Below are positions 39,654 to 50,600 of a stretch of DNA of 64,000 nucleotides, one piece after another. The notes below the pieces were generated by a model. The model was not told where the DNA came from, did no database searches, and saw nothing but the letters and a program-made list of their open reading frames with translations. The translations under genes were made by a program, and so were the position numbers. Numbering within the stretch: position 1 is the first letter of the stretch; each line of letters opens with the position of its first letter. This stretch comes from Sphingomonadaceae bacterium (GTDB lineage Bacteria; Pseudomonadota; Alphaproteobacteria; Sphingomonadales; Sphingomonadaceae). The stretch covers positions 48,608 through 112,607 of the forward strand of contig JANYGC010000055.1 of the NCBI GenBank assembly GCA_025359425.1. Reading direction: 5' to 3'.

Positions 39654-39926
39654 ATGAACAAGAACGATCTGATTAGCGCAGTCGCCGATTCCAGCGGTCT
39701 GACCAAGAGCGATGCGACCAAGGCTGTCGAGGGCGTGTTCGAAGCGATCTCGGGCGCATTGAAGAGCGGCGACGAAGTCCGTCTCGTCGGCTTCGGCACC
39801 TTCTCGGTCGCCAAGCGCAAGGCATCGACGGGCCGCAACCCGCGCACCGGCGAACCGATGAGCATCAAGGCTTCGTCGCAGCCCAAGTTCAAGGCCGGCA
39901 AGGGCCTCAAGGACGCCGTCAACTAA
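39654..39926 (+). CDS. hup: DNA-binding protein HU
   Basis: The 90-residue protein starts MNKNDLISAVADSSGLTKSD and has the HU signature GFGTFSVAKRKASTGRNPRT, with the beta-arm that wraps DNA. It compacts and bends DNA as a dimer. AGGGGG lies 7 bases before the ATG. The lon-hup order and a strong terminator downstream support a stand-alone transcript. This is HU-beta-like; the window gives no second HU gene. Confidence 0.97.
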   Translation: MNKNDLISAVADSSGLTKSDATKAVEGVFEAISGALKSGDEVRLVGFGTFSVAKRKASTGRNPRTGEPMSIKASSQPKFKAGKGLKDAVN

Positions 39927-39971
39927 GATTGACGCGTCAGGGCCGCACCTCGCGGTCCTGCACAACAAATT

Positions 39972-40004
39972 GCCGCGCCAGTCTCCGGACTGGCGCGGCT
40001 TTTT
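39972..40004 (+). terminator. Rho-independent terminator of hup
   Basis: GCCGCGCCAGTC and GACTGGCGCGGC form a perfect 12-bp stem around a TCCG loop, followed by five T. It lies 46 bases past the hup stop. Confidence 0.93.
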
Positions 40005-40066
40005 GCTTTAATGGAAGTGCTCGATGCGAACGGAGGGGGGTGAATGGCAGTGAAGCAAGGGCTGGG

Positions 40067-41113
40067 TTAAGTTTTCGCCTTTGGCACCAGCGGCGGGCTC
40101 GTGAACGAGACCACCTTGGAGAAGAACCACGCCACCCCCAGCGCAGTGGCCAGGGCCAGCAGCCACACCCAGGTTGCATGGCCAAGCAGTTCGGACATCC
40201 ACACCAGCACGGTCAGGTGCACGCAGTAAAGCGGTAACGAGAAGTTCCCAAGCCACTCCAGCGCCGGGCGCATCGCGGCAGGCGGGGTGGCCATCGCCAC
40301 CGCCCACATCATCGCCGGCAGGAACAGCACCACGAACAGCAGGTCGCCAGAAATTGTGCTGAGCGGCAGTTGCGGCACCAGCGCGATCCCGATCACCGGC
40401 AGTGCGAGCGCCAGCCACCACGGCAGTGACGGTCCGCGCCGCCCGGCGACGTACTGCCGCCCGATCCAGACACCCAGCACATAGGACCACCCGACGCGGG
40501 GCAGCGCGGTCCACCAGGTCGCCCAGGTCGGCGCGTTGACGCCCATCGTGTCGGAGCCGTGCACATTCACTTCCCGCACCAGCCACACGGCCATCACCGC
40601 AGCCAGCGCCAGGATCCAGCGGGTCGGTACGCGGTGCAGCACGGCGGCGTGGAGAAAATTGGCCACCAGTTCGTAGAACAGCGTCCACTGCGGCCCGTTG
40701 TAGCGGTAAAACGGCCCCATCCCGGCAAAACTCGGGATCATCGCGAGGTCGAGCACCAGCCACAGCGCGAGGGTCAGCGGATCGGCCATCCCGATCACAA
40801 CCGCGCGCACCACCGCGACGCCTGCACCCACCGCAACCAGTGGCAGCAACCGCTTGTAGCGCACCCAGGTGAAGTGGATCGCGCCGATCCCGGCCTTGAG
40901 CTTCTTCTCGGTCGAGACTGCGAGGACGAACCCGCTCAGCAGGAAGAACAAATCGACGAACAGATAGCCGCGACCAAACGGGCCGCCGATCCGGTAAACG
41001 ATGTCCATGTGGTAGAACACCACCATGAACGCGGCGATCCCGCGCAGTCCATCGAGCTGGACCATTCGCGGTGAATGCGCGGGTGCGGCTGGCTGGGCGG
41101 CCGGTTCGGTCAT
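40067..41113 (-). CDS. Acyltransferase 3 family membrane protein
   Basis: The 348-residue protein has about ten transmembrane helices. Near the N-terminus it has the family motif MVQLDGLRGIAAFMVVFYH, with the catalytic His, followed by GYLFVDLFFLLSGFVLA with the usual Phe-Phe-Leu-Ser-Gly segment. Enzymes of this type O-acylate sugars of LPS, capsule, peptidoglycan or other glycans at the inner membrane. Start ATG 41113 has GGGGAG upstream; an earlier start adds 18 residues. The acceptor is unknown. It stands alone. Confidence 0.9.
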   Translation of the reverse strand: MTEPAAQPAAPAHSPRMVQLDGLRGIAAFMVVFYHMDIVYRIGGPFGRGYLFVDLFFLLSGFVLAVSTEKKLKAGIGAIHFTWVRYKRLLPLVAVGAGVAVVRAVVIGMADPLTLALWLVLDLAMIPSFAGMGPFYRYNGPQWTLFYELVANFLHAAVLHRVPTRWILALAAVMAVWLVREVNVHGSDTMGVNAPTWATWWTALPRVGWSYVLGVWIGRQYVAGRRGPSLPWWLALALPVIGIALVPQLPLSTISGDLLFVVLFLPAMMWAVAMATPPAAMRPALEWLGNFSLPLYCVHLTVLVWMSELLGHATWVWLLALATALGVAWFFSKVVSFTSPPLVPKAKT

Positions 41114-41230
41114 GGTGTGCAAGTCTCCCCTACGCGCGGTTACACCAGCATCGGGGTCAAAGATCAATTCGCGGCTTCACTGCGGCGCTCCACTGGACGA
41201 GGGCCGCACCAATCCCTATATGCGCGGGCG

Positions 41231-41503
41231 ATGAACCGGATTTTCCTTGCCTTCATGGCCCTGCTCGCAGGGCTCGCCGCACAGGTTGCCCCTGCTGCGG
41301 CGCGGGTGAGCGAGGGTACCCAGATCGGTGCCGCCGCCGATGCGCGGTTGCTCGAACGGCAGTCTGCGGTGCTGGCCAGCGCGGTCGAAACGCGCCCGGT
41401 AGCGGCCTTTGCGCTTGAGATCCAGCGCATTGAACCTGCGCTCCTGGCGCAAACTCCGGTTCGCGCCCAGGTTCTGATCGGGATCGACCGCGCGCGCGAA
41501 TAG
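41231..41503 (+). CDS. Small exported protein of unknown function
   Basis: The 90-residue protein has a signal peptide (MNRIFLAFMALLAGLAAQVA then PAAA) and a short, mostly helical mature part (LLERQSAVLASAVETRPVAA). No domain is recognised. It is separated from secA by 94 bases on the same strand and from the acyltransferase by a divergent gap. The real coding status is supported only by the signal peptide and good codon pattern. Confidence 0.6.
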   Translation: MNRIFLAFMALLAGLAAQVAPAAARVSEGTQIGAAADARLLERQSAVLASAVETRPVAAFALEIQRIEPALLAQTPVRAQVLIGIDRARE

Positions 41504-41597
41504 CGCCGACCTGTTGTTCCCATTTGCCATGCTGCACGGCTGCCTTGGGCACCCGCTGCTGCACTTGCCCATACCCTTATAGTTTCAGGAATTCCCC

Positions 41598-44321
41598 ATG
41601 ATCGGCGCCATTGCCAAGCGTGTTTTCGGCTCGTCCAACGACCGTCTCGTCAAAAAGCTGGAAAAGACTGTCGAGCAGATCAACCTGTTCGAACCGATGA
41701 TCGAAACGCTCAGCGACGCCGAGCTGGCTGCGCAGACCGACAAGTTTCGCGCAATGCTCGAAGCGGGCAACACGCTTGACGAGATCATGCCCGAGGCGTT
41801 CGCCACCGTGCGTGAAGCCTCCAAGCGCAAGCTCGGCATGCGCCACTTCGATGTGCAGATGGTCGGCGGCATGGTGCTCCACCGCGGCGAGATCGCCGAA
41901 ATGCGCACCGGTGAGGGCAAGACGCTGGTCGCGACGCTGGCGGTCTATCTCAACGCGATCGAGGGCAAGGGCGTCCACGTCGTTACCGTCAACGATTACC
42001 TCGCCCGGCGCGATGCCGAATGGATGGGGCAGATCTACAAGTTCCTCGGGCTCACGGTCGGCGTGATCGTCCCCAACTTGTCCGAGCCCGAGCGCCGCGA
42101 GGCCTATTACTCGGACATCACCTACGCGACCAACAACGAGCTCGGCTTCGATTACCTGCGTGACAACATGAAGCACAGCCGGGACGAGATGGTCCACCGC
42201 CCGTTCAATTACGCGATTGTCGACGAGGTGGACTCGATCCTGATCGACGAAGCGCGCACGCCGCTGATCATCTCCGGCCCGACCGACGACAAAAGCGACC
42301 TTTACGTCCATGTCGATGCGATCGTGAAACAGCTCGTCCCCGAGGATTACGAGGCGGACGAGAAGACCAAGAACATCACCCTGACCGAAGACGGGGTCGA
42401 AAAGGCCGAACGGATGCTCGAGGATGCCGGGCATCTGGTCGGCTCGAACCTCTATGATATCGAGAACACCCAGGTGGTCCACCATCTCGACCAGGCGCTC
42501 AAAGGCGTGGTGATGTTCAAGCGCGACATCGACTATGTGGTCGAGAACGACAAGATCGTGATCATCGACGAGTTCACCGGGCGCAAGATGGATGGGCGGC
42601 GCTGGTCGAACGGCTTGCACCAGGCGGTCGAAGCCAAGGAAGGCGTGCAGATCGAGCCTGAGAACCAGACGATGGCCTCGATCACATTCCAGAACTATTT
42701 CCGCATGTATCCCAAAATCTCCGGCATGACCGGCACCGCCGCGACCGAGGCGGCCGAATTCTTCGACATCTACAAGATGAACGTGGTTTCGATCCCGACC
42801 AACGTGACGGTGCTGCGCGATGATCAGGAAGACGAGTTCTACAAGAACACCGCCGACAAGTTTCAGGCAATCGCCAAGCTGATTGCGGAGCGCGCGCACA
42901 GCGGGCAGCCGGTGCTGGTCGGTACCGTCTCGATCGAAAAGAGCGAGATGCTGAGCGAATACCTCACTCAGGAAGAGGTCAAACACAACGTCCTCAACGC
43001 CCGCTTCCACGAGATGGAAGCGCACATCGTGGCGCAGGCCGGGCGGCTCGGCGCGGTCACCGTGGCGACGAACATGGCTGGGCGCGGAACCGACATCCAG
43101 CTTGGCGGCAACTTCGAATTCCGCAGCAACGACGAATTGCGCGATCTGCCCGAAGGGCCCGAGCGCGAGGCCGGGGTTGAGCGGATCAAGGCCGAAGTCG
43201 CCGCGGAAAAGGCGCAAGTGCTCGCCGCCGGCGGGCTCTGCGTGATCGGCACCGAACGCCATGAAAGCCGCCGCATCGACAACCAGCTGCGTGGCCGCTC
43301 GGGCCGTCAGGGCGATCCGGGCATGTCGAAGTTCTACCTGTGCCTCGAGGATGACCTGCTGCGCATCTTCGGGCCTGACACACTGTTCAGCCGGATGATG
43401 AATTCGAACCTCGCCGATGGCGAAGCGATCGGCTCTCGCTGGCTATCGAAGGCGATCGAGACCGCGCAGAAAAAGGTCGAAGCGCGCAATTACGATATCC
43501 GCAAGCAGGTGGTCGAATACGACGACGTGATGAACGACCAGCGCAAGGTTATCTACGAGCAGCGCGCCGACATCATGGATGCCGATGCGCTTGACGACGT
43601 GGTGCTCGACATGCGCCACGATACGGTCAACGCGATGGTCGGCGATGCCTGCCCGCAGGGATCGTACCCCGAACAGTGGAATGTCGACGGACTTAAGGAG
43701 CGCACGCTCGAAGTGCTCGGGATCGACGCGCCGATCGACGACTGGCTGCGCGAGGACGGGATCGAACCGCAGGACATCGAACAGCGGCTGGCCGATCTCT
43801 CCGACGCCAAGATGGCCGAGAAGATCGGCGCGGATGGCTCGGTCTGGCGGCATGTCGAGAAGCAAATCCTGCTCGAACGGCTCGACCACTACTGGAAGGA
43901 GCACCTCGCCACGCTCGACGCGCTGCGCCAGGTCGTGTTCCTGCGCGCTTACGCTCAGAAAACGCCGATCAACGAGTACAAGCAGGAGGCCTTCGGGCTG
44001 TTCGAGCGGATGCTCGAGGCGATCCGCGAGGACGTGACCCGGATCATGATGCTCAGCGTGCTGCAAATGCCCGAAACGGCGCCGCTGCCCGAACTGCCCG
44101 ATTTCCTGACCAGCCACATCGACAACTTCAGCTTCGACGATGCGGGCATTACCCGCACCCCGGGGGCCGAGGCGATGATGGGGGCGATGGGTGCCGGAGC
44201 GGCGTTGCTGTCCGCACCGGGTGAGGGCGATCCTTACAAAGACATGGGGCTGTCACGCAACGCGCGGTGTCCGTGCGGCTCGGGCGAGAAGTACAAGCAC
44301 TGCCACGGCGCGGCGGGGTAA
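41598..44321 (+). CDS. secA: Protein translocase ATPase SecA
   Basis: The 907-residue protein has Walker [15 protein letters not shown] near residue 102, [19 protein letters not shown] as the DEAD box, [16 protein letters not shown] of the second helicase half, and [20 protein letters not shown]. The C-terminus carries a zinc-binding tail with C-x-C-x7-C-H ([14 protein letters not shown]), which binds SecB. It drives proteins through SecYEG. Length is usual for alphaproteobacteria. It is followed by a palindromic repeat. Confidence 0.98.
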   Translation: MIGAIAKRVFGSSNDRLVKKLEKTVEQINLFEPMIETLSDAELAAQTDKFRAMLEAGNTLDEIMPEAFATVREASKRKLGMRHFDVQMVGGMVLHRGEIAEMRTGEGKTLVATLAVYLNAIEGKGVHVVTVNDYLARRDAEWMGQIYKFLGLTVGVIVPNLSEPERREAYYSDITYATNNELGFDYLRDNMKHSRDEMVHRPFNYAIVDEVDSILIDEARTPLIISGPTDDKSDLYVHVDAIVKQLVPEDYEADEKTKNITLTEDGVEKAERMLEDAGHLVGSNLYDIENTQVVHHLDQALKGVVMFKRDIDYVVENDKIVIIDEFTGRKMDGRRWSNGLHQAVEAKEGVQIEPENQTMASITFQNYFRMYPKISGMTGTAATEAAEFFDIYKMNVVSIPTNVTVLRDDQEDEFYKNTADKFQAIAKLIAERAHSGQPVLVGTVSIEKSEMLSEYLTQEEVKHNVLNARFHEMEAHIVAQAGRLGAVTVATNMAGRGTDIQLGGNFEFRSNDELRDLPEGPEREAGVERIKAEVAAEKAQVLAAGGLCVIGTERHESRRIDNQLRGRSGRQGDPGMSKFYLCLEDDLLRIFGPDTLFSRMMNSNLADGEAIGSRWLSKAIETAQKKVEARNYDIRKQVVEYDDVMNDQRKVIYEQRADIMDADALDDVVLDMRHDTVNAMVGDACPQGSYPEQWNVDGLKERTLEVLGIDAPIDDWLREDGIEPQDIEQRLADLSDAKMAEKIGADGSVWRHVEKQILLERLDHYWKEHLATLDALRQVVFLRAYAQKTPINEYKQEAFGLFERMLEAIREDVTRIMMLSVLQMPETAPLPELPDFLTSHIDNFSFDDAGITRTPGAEAMMGAMGAGAALLSAPGEGDPYKDMGLSRNARCPCGSGEKYKHCHGAAG

Positions 44322-44326
44322 ATTTT

Positions 44327-44471
44327 AGTCCTCTCCGGCACGGGGAGGGGGACCATGCGAAGCATGGTGGAGGGGCACGCGCCGTTTGGCGCAACCACGC
44401 GAGGTGAGTGAGTTGGGGCCTGTGCTCCTCCACCACCTGCGGTGGTCCCCCTCCCCGTGCCGGGGAGGACT
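44327..44471. repeat. Palindromic repeat element (family B)
   Basis: The 145-bp element begins AGTCCTCTCCGGCACGGGGA and ends with the near-inverse CCCCGTGCCGGGGAGGACT, with inner hairpins around CATGCGAAGCATG and CACCTGCGGTGG. Its right end supplies GGGGAGG, the ribosome-binding site of the next gene. Confidence 0.9.
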
Positions 44472-44474
44472 ATA

Positions 44475-45221
44475 ATGACCTGGCTGCCGCCCGCCTTCCT
44501 CGCCACCGCGCTGCTTTACGCCTCGGTGGGCTTCGGCGGTGGGTCGACTTACAACGCGCTGCTGGCGCTGGCGCAATACGATTACCGCTTGCTGCCGATC
44601 GTCAGCCTTGCCTGCAACGTCCTGGTGGTCAGCGGGAGCACGGTGCGCTTTGCCCGCGCCGGAGTGGTGCCGTGGAAACGCGCGCTGTTGCTCGCGCTGA
44701 TCGCCGCGCCGCTCGCTTATCTGGGCGGGCTGACCCCGATCAAGCAATCGACCTTTCTGGTGCTGCTCGGGCTGAGCCTGATCGCAGCCGGTTTCGCGTT
44801 ATTCGTTCCTCGGGCCGCCGATAGCGCGGTGGAACCAGCGCCGCTCGCACGATGGATGCCGCTGGCGGTCGCCCCGCTGGGCTATCTGGCGGGCCTCGTC
44901 GGGATCGGCGGGGGGATTTTCCTCGCACCGCTGCTGCATTCCACCCGCTGGGCCGGAACGCGGGCGATCGCGGCGACCACCAGCCTGTTCATCCTGATCA
45001 ACTCGCTGAGCGGTCTGGTCGGTCAGCTCTCCAAGAACGGCGTTGCTACGTTTGGCGAGGCGCTGGGCGATGCCTTGCCGCTGTTGATCGCGGTGGTGCT
45101 GGGCGGGCAGCTCGGCTCATTGCTTGCATTGCGCTGGCTTCCAGAACGGGTGATCCGCATGCTCACCGCTGCGCTGACCATCTGGGCCGGCGGACAACTG
45201 CTCTATCGCCAGTGGTTTTAG
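44475..45221 (+). CDS. TauE/SafE family permease
   Basis: The 248-residue protein is very hydrophobic with about eight helices and two related halves: LLYASVGFGGGSTYNALLAL near the start and GYLAGLVGIGGGIFLAPLLH in the middle. The GxGGG repeats are the family mark. Members export sulfite, sulfoacetate or other small organic anions. ATG 44475 lies 8 bases after GGGGAGG, which belongs to the upstream repeat. Substrate unknown. Confidence 0.9.
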   Translation: MTWLPPAFLATALLYASVGFGGGSTYNALLALAQYDYRLLPIVSLACNVLVVSGSTVRFARAGVVPWKRALLLALIAAPLAYLGGLTPIKQSTFLVLLGLSLIAAGFALFVPRAADSAVEPAPLARWMPLAVAPLGYLAGLVGIGGGIFLAPLLHSTRWAGTRAIAATTSLFILINSLSGLVGQLSKNGVATFGEALGDALPLLIAVVLGGQLGSLLALRWLPERVIRMLTAALTIWAGGQLLYRQWF

Positions 45222-45239
45222 CAACCGGACTTTCGTCAT

Positions 45240-45303
45240 TGCGAGCGGAGCGAAGCGAGCCAGAGCCGCGCAAATCGCTCTAGCTTGCTTCGCTGCGCTC
45301 GCA
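45240..45303. repeat. Inverted repeat (TGCGAGCGGAGCGAAGC type)
   Basis: TGCGAGCGGAGCGAAGC at 45240-45256 and the near-exact inverse GCTTCGCTGCGCTCGCA at 45287-45303 form a hairpin between the permease gene and tRNA-Asn. This is a common extragenic repeat type. Confidence 0.85.
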
Positions 45304-45347
45304 CTAACGAGGTGAGGGCGGCATGCTGCCGCGTTGGTTTGAAAAAC

Positions 45348-45422
45348 TGGCTCCCCGAGTTGGATTCGAACCAACGACCAAGTGATTAACAGTCACCTAC
45401 TCTACCGCTGAGCTATCGGGGA
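45348..45422 (-). tRNA. tRNA-Asn (anticodon GTT)
   Basis: The reverse strand has acceptor TCCCCGA/TCGGGGA, an anticodon arm with loop CTGTTAA, T-arm GGTTCGAATCC, discriminator G and encoded CCA. The anticodon GTT reads asparagine codons. Confidence 0.96.
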
Positions 45423-45485
45423 GCGGTCCTTGCGGACAGGGGAGCGCCTATAACAGCGCGGACCGGTTTGGCAAGCCGTGCCGCA

Positions 45486-46265
45486 TCAAAATTGGAACTG
45501 CTCGGCAAAGATGCGCTCTTCCAGCGTTTTGCCCGGATCGAACAGCAGGGTGAGCTGCTGCGCGCGGGCGATGCGGATTTTGACCATGTCGATATCGCGC
45601 ACTTCGCGCTGATCGGCCACCGCAGCGACTGGCCGCTTTTCAGGATCGAGCACGCGGAACTGGATCTCGTAGTGATCGGGAATGATCGCCCCGCGCCACC
45701 GCCGCGGGCGGAACGGGCTGATCGGGGTGAGTGCGAGCATGTTCGATCCCAGCGGCAAGATCGGGCCGTTGGCGGAGAGGTTGTAAGCGGTCGATCCGGC
45801 CGGGGTAGCGACCAGGATGCCGTCGCAGAACAGCTCGGCGATGCGGACCTTGGCGTTGACCGAGATTTCGAGCCGCGCGGTCTGCCGCGTTTCGCGCAAG
45901 AGCGAGACTTCGTTGATCGCCGCAAAGGTATGTTCCTTGCCGCTGCGGGTGATCGCGGTCATTTCGAGCGGGTTGACTGCCAGCGGCTTGGCCCGCGCCA
46001 CGCGTTCAGCCAGCGCGCGGCTGCTCTTGTGACGGTTCATCAAAAATCCGACGGTGCCAAGATTGATCCCGTAAGCCGGAATGACGCGCCCGGCATCGAG
46101 CATCTGGTGTAACACGTGGAGCATCTGCCCGTCGCCGCCGAGCACCACTGCCACCTCTGCCTCGGTCAAAGGTACGAAGTCACACTCCTCGCGCAGCACT
46201 GCGGCAGCTTCCTGCGCGCGGGGGGTTTCGGAAACCAGCAGGGCAAGGCGCTTTGGCGTAGGCAT
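45486..46265 (-). CDS. nadK: NAD kinase
   Basis: The 259-residue protein has the family motif VVLGGDGQMLHVLH near residue 42, the segment GINLGTVGFLMN, the NE-containing AAINEVSLLRE, and DGILVATPAGSTAYNLSANG. It phosphorylates NAD to NADP in the cytoplasm. The ATG 46265 follows a longer open frame that lacks family similarity. It is divergent from the EAL gene across 103 bases. Confidence 0.96.
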   Translation of the reverse strand: MPTPKRLALLVSETPRAQEAAAVLREECDFVPLTEAEVAVVLGGDGQMLHVLHQMLDAGRVIPAYGINLGTVGFLMNRHKSSRALAERVARAKPLAVNPLEMTAITRSGKEHTFAAINEVSLLRETRQTARLEISVNAKVRIAELFCDGILVATPAGSTAYNLSANGPILPLGSNMLALTPISPFRPRRWRGAIIPDHYEIQFRVLDPEKRPVAAVADQREVRDIDMVKIRIARAQQLTLLFDPGKTLEERIFAEQFQF

Positions 46266-46368
46266 GGCGCGGTCATAGGGGAAGCGCGGGGGGCTTGGCA
46301 ATTGGCGCGGCCCACCCGGCAATTGGGCCAACCTTTTGGTAGGGGGATCGGTGCTATGGCCGCGCGCG

Positions 46369-47661
46369 ATGAATACCGAACCGCCACTTGCTGCCGAGCA
46401 GCGCAGCGATGCCGTGACCGGACTGGTGGGGCGCGATGCTGCGGCGGCGCGTCTGGACGATTGGCTGGCGCGCGGCATCATGGTGCATGTGCTGCTGATC
46501 GGGCTCAAGCGGTTCGACGCGGTCAACCTGGCTTACGGCAAAGCGGCAGGCGATGCCGCGCTGGCCGAAGTGGCGCAGCGCTTGCGGCATTTCGCCGCCG
46601 AGGAACTAGACGGGCAGTGGCTGGCGGCGCGCGGCGGCGGCGGGCAATTCCTGCTGCTCGCGACCGAACCGTGCAGCCGTGAGCGCTGGCAGCTCGCTGC
46701 CGGGCAATTGCTAGATGCTTTGGCACGGCCGATTGCGACGACCTGGGGCACCTTGCGGCTGAGCCCGCGGGGGGCTCTGCTGCGCGGGGTCGAGGGCGAA
46801 AGCGCGGGATCGGTGCTCGACCGGCTGGGGCAGACGCTGGATGCAGCCACCAGCCAGCCCGGTCGCCGCCTGCTGTGGGCCGATGGCGAAGCCAGCCGCG
46901 GCGGACGCAGCGCTGCGCAGCTCGAAGGCGATCTGCTCCGCGCGCTCGATCTGGGCGAGATCGAGGTGGTTTATCAGCCGCAATTCGGCTGCATCGATGA
47001 CCGGCTGGTCGGGGCCGAAGCCTTGGCGCGGTGGAATCACCCCAAGCTTGGCCGGATCGGCGCCGGTGCCTTGTTCGGGACCGCCGAGCGCGCCGATCAC
47101 GTCCCGCAACTGTCGCAGCATATCGCGCGGCTCGCGCTCGGCGAGGCGGCGCGCTGGCCGCTGGATCTGCGGCTATCGCTCAACGTCACGGCGGGCGATC
47201 TCGCCAGCGCCGACTATGCCAAGCGCCTGTCAGCCCTGATCAAGCAGACCGGCTTTGCGCCGTGGCGGCTGACGCTCGAGGTGACCGAACAGGTCTTGCT
47301 CGGTGACGCGACGCAGGCTGCGGCGACGCTTGCCAATCTGGCCGCACAAGGCATCCGCATCGCGCTCGATGACTTCGGTGCCGGGTTCTGCAACTTCCGT
47401 TACCTCAAGCTGCTCCCGCTGCATTACCTCAAGCTCGATCGCGCGATGATCGATGGGGTCACCGGCGATGCGCGCGACCTCGCGGTGCTGCGCGCGATTA
47501 TCGCCATGGCTAGGGCGCTAGATCTCAAGGTCATCGCCGAGGGCATCGAAACTGAAGCCCAACGCTTGCTCGTCGCCGCCGAGGGCTGCGCGACGTGGCA
47601 AGGATTTCTGCGCGCCCAGCCGATGAGCGCGGCAGATTTCAGCGAACTGGCGCGGGGCTAG
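46369..47661 (+). CDS. EAL-domain protein with degenerate GGDEF domain
   Basis: The 430-residue protein has an N-terminal GGDEF-like half (residues 20-170) in which the catalytic loop reads ARGGGGQFLLLA instead of GGDEF, so it cannot be a diguanylate cyclase. The C-terminal EAL half has EALARWNHPKLG, SLNVTAGDL, LEVTEQVLL, ALDDFGAGFCNFRYLKLLPL, KLDRAMIDGV and IAEGIETEAQ. The metal-binding Glu, Asn, Asp-Asp and Lys residues all appear present, so c-di-GMP phosphodiesterase activity is likely. No membrane segment is seen, so it is cytoplasmic. The two half-domains in one chain may let GTP tune the EAL part. Its stop overlaps mfd by 4 bases. Confidence 0.88.
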   Translation: MNTEPPLAAEQRSDAVTGLVGRDAAAARLDDWLARGIMVHVLLIGLKRFDAVNLAYGKAAGDAALAEVAQRLRHFAAEELDGQWLAARGGGGQFLLLATEPCSRERWQLAAGQLLDALARPIATTWGTLRLSPRGALLRGVEGESAGSVLDRLGQTLDAATSQPGRRLLWADGEASRGGRSAAQLEGDLLRALDLGEIEVVYQPQFGCIDDRLVGAEALARWNHPKLGRIGAGALFGTAERADHVPQLSQHIARLALGEAARWPLDLRLSLNVTAGDLASADYAKRLSALIKQTGFAPWRLTLEVTEQVLLGDATQAAATLANLAAQGIRIALDDFGAGFCNFRYLKLLPLHYLKLDRAMIDGVTGDARDLAVLRAIIAMARALDLKVIAEGIETEAQRLLVAAEGCATWQGFLRAQPMSAADFSELARG

Positions 47662-50600
47662 CGCTTCGCCTTGCGCGCAATCGTGCTCAGTCCCTTGGTC
47701 AGCTGGATCAGCCCGTTAAGTCGTGCCTCGGCGCTGCCCCAGGCGCGGGTCACGACGATCTTGCTGTCGGGGCGGAGCTTGATCGTGCCCGCGAGACGCT
47801 CGGCATAGGCGATGAGCCCGGCGGGATCGGGGAAGCTGTTGCCATGGAAGCTGACCAGTGTGCCTTTTTCGCCGACATCGATCTTGGCGATGTTGGCGGC
47901 AATCGCCTGGCGCTTGATTTCGATCAGCTTGATCAGGTTGGAAGTTGGTGCGGGCAAAGGCCCGAAGCGGTCGATCATTTCGGCCGACAGGCTTTCGATC
48001 TCGGCACTGTCCTCGGCATCGTTGAGCCGGCGGTAGAGCGCCATCCGTACTGCCAGATCGGGGACGTACTCTTCCGGGATCATGATCGGCGCGTCGAGCG
48101 TGATTTGCGGGCTGAGCGCGCTGCGTTCGCGGGCCAGCCCCATCTCGCCCGCCTTGGCCGCGAGGATCGCGTCTTCGAGCATCGATTGGTACAGCTCGAA
48201 CCCGACCTCGCGGATGTGGCCCGATTGTTCGTCGCCGAGTAGATTGCCCGCGCCGCGGATGTCGAGGTCGTGGCTGGCAAGCTGGAACCCGGCACCCAAA
48301 CTGTCGAGGTCGCCAAGCACCTTGAGCCGCTTTTCGGCGACTTCGGACAGCTGGCTGTCGGCGGGGTGGGTCAAATAAGCGTAGGCGCGCAGCTTGGAAC
48401 GACCGACCCGGCCGCGCAGTTGGTACAACTGCGCCAGCCCGAAGCGGTCGGCACGGTGGATGATGATCGTGTTGGCGCTCGGGATATCGAGGCCAGATTC
48501 GACGATGGTGGTCGAAACCAGCACTTCGTAGCGCTTCTCGTAGAACGCGCTCATCCGCTCCTCGACCTCGCTCGGTGACATCTGCCCGTGCGCGGCGACG
48601 AAGCGGACTTCGGGCACGGTATCGCGCAGCCACTGCTCGACCGCTTCCATATCGGCGATGCGCGGCACCACGATGAAGCTTTGCCCGCCGCGGTGATGCT
48701 CGCGCAGCAAGGCCTCGCGCATGACCATCTGGTCCCATTCCATCACATAGGTCCGCACCGCCAACCGGTCGACCGGCGGGGTCTGGATGGTCGACAGCTC
48801 GCGCAGACCCGACATCGCCATCTGCAGCGTGCGCGGGATCGGGGTGGCGGTGAGGGTAAGCATGTGGACATTGGTCCGCAGTGCTTTCAGCGTTTCTTTG
48901 TGAGTCACCCCAAAGCGCTGCTCTTCGTCAACGATTACAAGGCCAAGTTCCTTGAAGCTCAAGCTTTTTGCGAGCAGTGCGTGAGTGCCGATAACGATGT
49001 CGACCGTACCATCGGCCAGGCCCGCTTTGGTCGCCTTCGCCTCTTTCTCGCCGACCAGCCGTGATAGCCGCCCGACCCGCAGGGGAAACCCGGCAAAGCG
49101 TTCGACAAAGCCCGAGAAGTGCTGGCGCGCAAGCAGCGTGGTGGGGGCGACCACCGCGACCTGATGCCCGCTCATCGCCGCCACGAACGCCGCGCGCAGG
49201 GCTACTTCGGTCTTGCCGAAACCTACATCGCCGCAGACCAGCCGGTCCATCGGGCGTCCGGCGGCGAGGTCGGCCAGCACATCGTCGATCGCGGCGTCCT
49301 GGTCGTCGGTTTCCTGCCACGGGAAGCGCTCGACGAATTGATCGTAACCGGCTTGCTCGGGCTCAAGCACCGGAGCCTGACGCAGTGCACGCAGGGCAGC
49401 GGTCTTGAGCAATTCGTGCGCGATCGCGCGGATGCGTTCCTTGAGGCGGCTCTTGCGCTTCTGCCAGCCTTCGCCGCCGAGCCGGTCAAGCGCGGTGAAC
49501 TCGTTGTCGCTGCCGTAGCGGCTGAGCACATCGATATTCTCGACCGGGACGTAGAGTTTATCGCCGCCGGCGTACTCGAGCATCACGCAGTCGTGCGGGC
49601 TCTTGCCGACCGGGATCGACTGGAGGCCGCCGTAGCGCCCGATCCCATGCTCGAGGTGGACCACCAGATCGCCCGGGGTCAGCGCGGCCAGTTCGGCGAG
49701 GAAAGCATCGGCGCCCTTGCGGCGCTTCTTGCGCCGGACCAGCCGGTCGCCGAGGATGTCCTGCTCGGTAACCAGCTCAATCTCGGCGTTGGAGAACCCG
49801 TTTTCCAGCGGCAAGACCATCGCGGCGACCGCGCCCTTGGCGGCGAGGCCAAGCGCCTCGTGCCAGCTCGCCGCCATGACCGGAGCAGGGCGCACGGCTT
49901 CGCCCAGAATCGCGCAAATCCGCGCGCGGCTGCCTTCGGAATAGGCCGCGATGAGCGCCTTTTTGCCCTGCGCGGCCTGCCCGGTGAGGAACCGCGCGGC
50001 GGCTTCATAGACGTTATCCCCGCGCGCGCGTTCGGGGGCAAAGTCACGCCCGCTGGCAAACCCCGCGTCGGTTACGCTGGCGCTCTCGGGCTGCGCGAAG
50101 ATGTCGGCGCGGTGGACCGGATGATCCTTCAGCTGCGCGTCGAGTTCGGCGCGGGTCAGATACAGCGCCGCCGGTCCGAGCGGACGGTAGCGGCCAACGG
50201 CTTTGCCCGAACTTTCGGTGCGGCTGGCGAAATAGTCGGCAATGTCGCCCAGTCGCTCGTCGGCAGATCCAATAGCCGAGCTGTCGATCATCATCAGATC
50301 GCGTGGGCCCAAATGGTCGAACAACGTGACCAGCCTGTCTTCGAACAGCGGCAGCCAATGCTCCATCCCGGCGAGCCGCCGCCCGTCGCTGACCGCCTGA
50401 TACAGCGGATCGGAGGTCGCATTGGCGCCGAACAGGTCGCGGTACTTGCCGCGGAAGCGCTTGACGCTGTCCTCGTCGAGCAAGGCCTCGCTGGCGGGGA
50501 GCAGCAGGTGTTCAGCGACAATGCCGGTCGAGCGTTGGGTGTTGGGATCGAACAGCCGCAGCGTTTCAAGCTCGTCGCCGAAGAAATCGAGCCGCAACCC

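Noticed and set aside
41577..43262. 561-codon open frame antisense to secA
   Set aside because: SecA is complete and highly conserved on the plus strand, so the reverse frame is a shadow.
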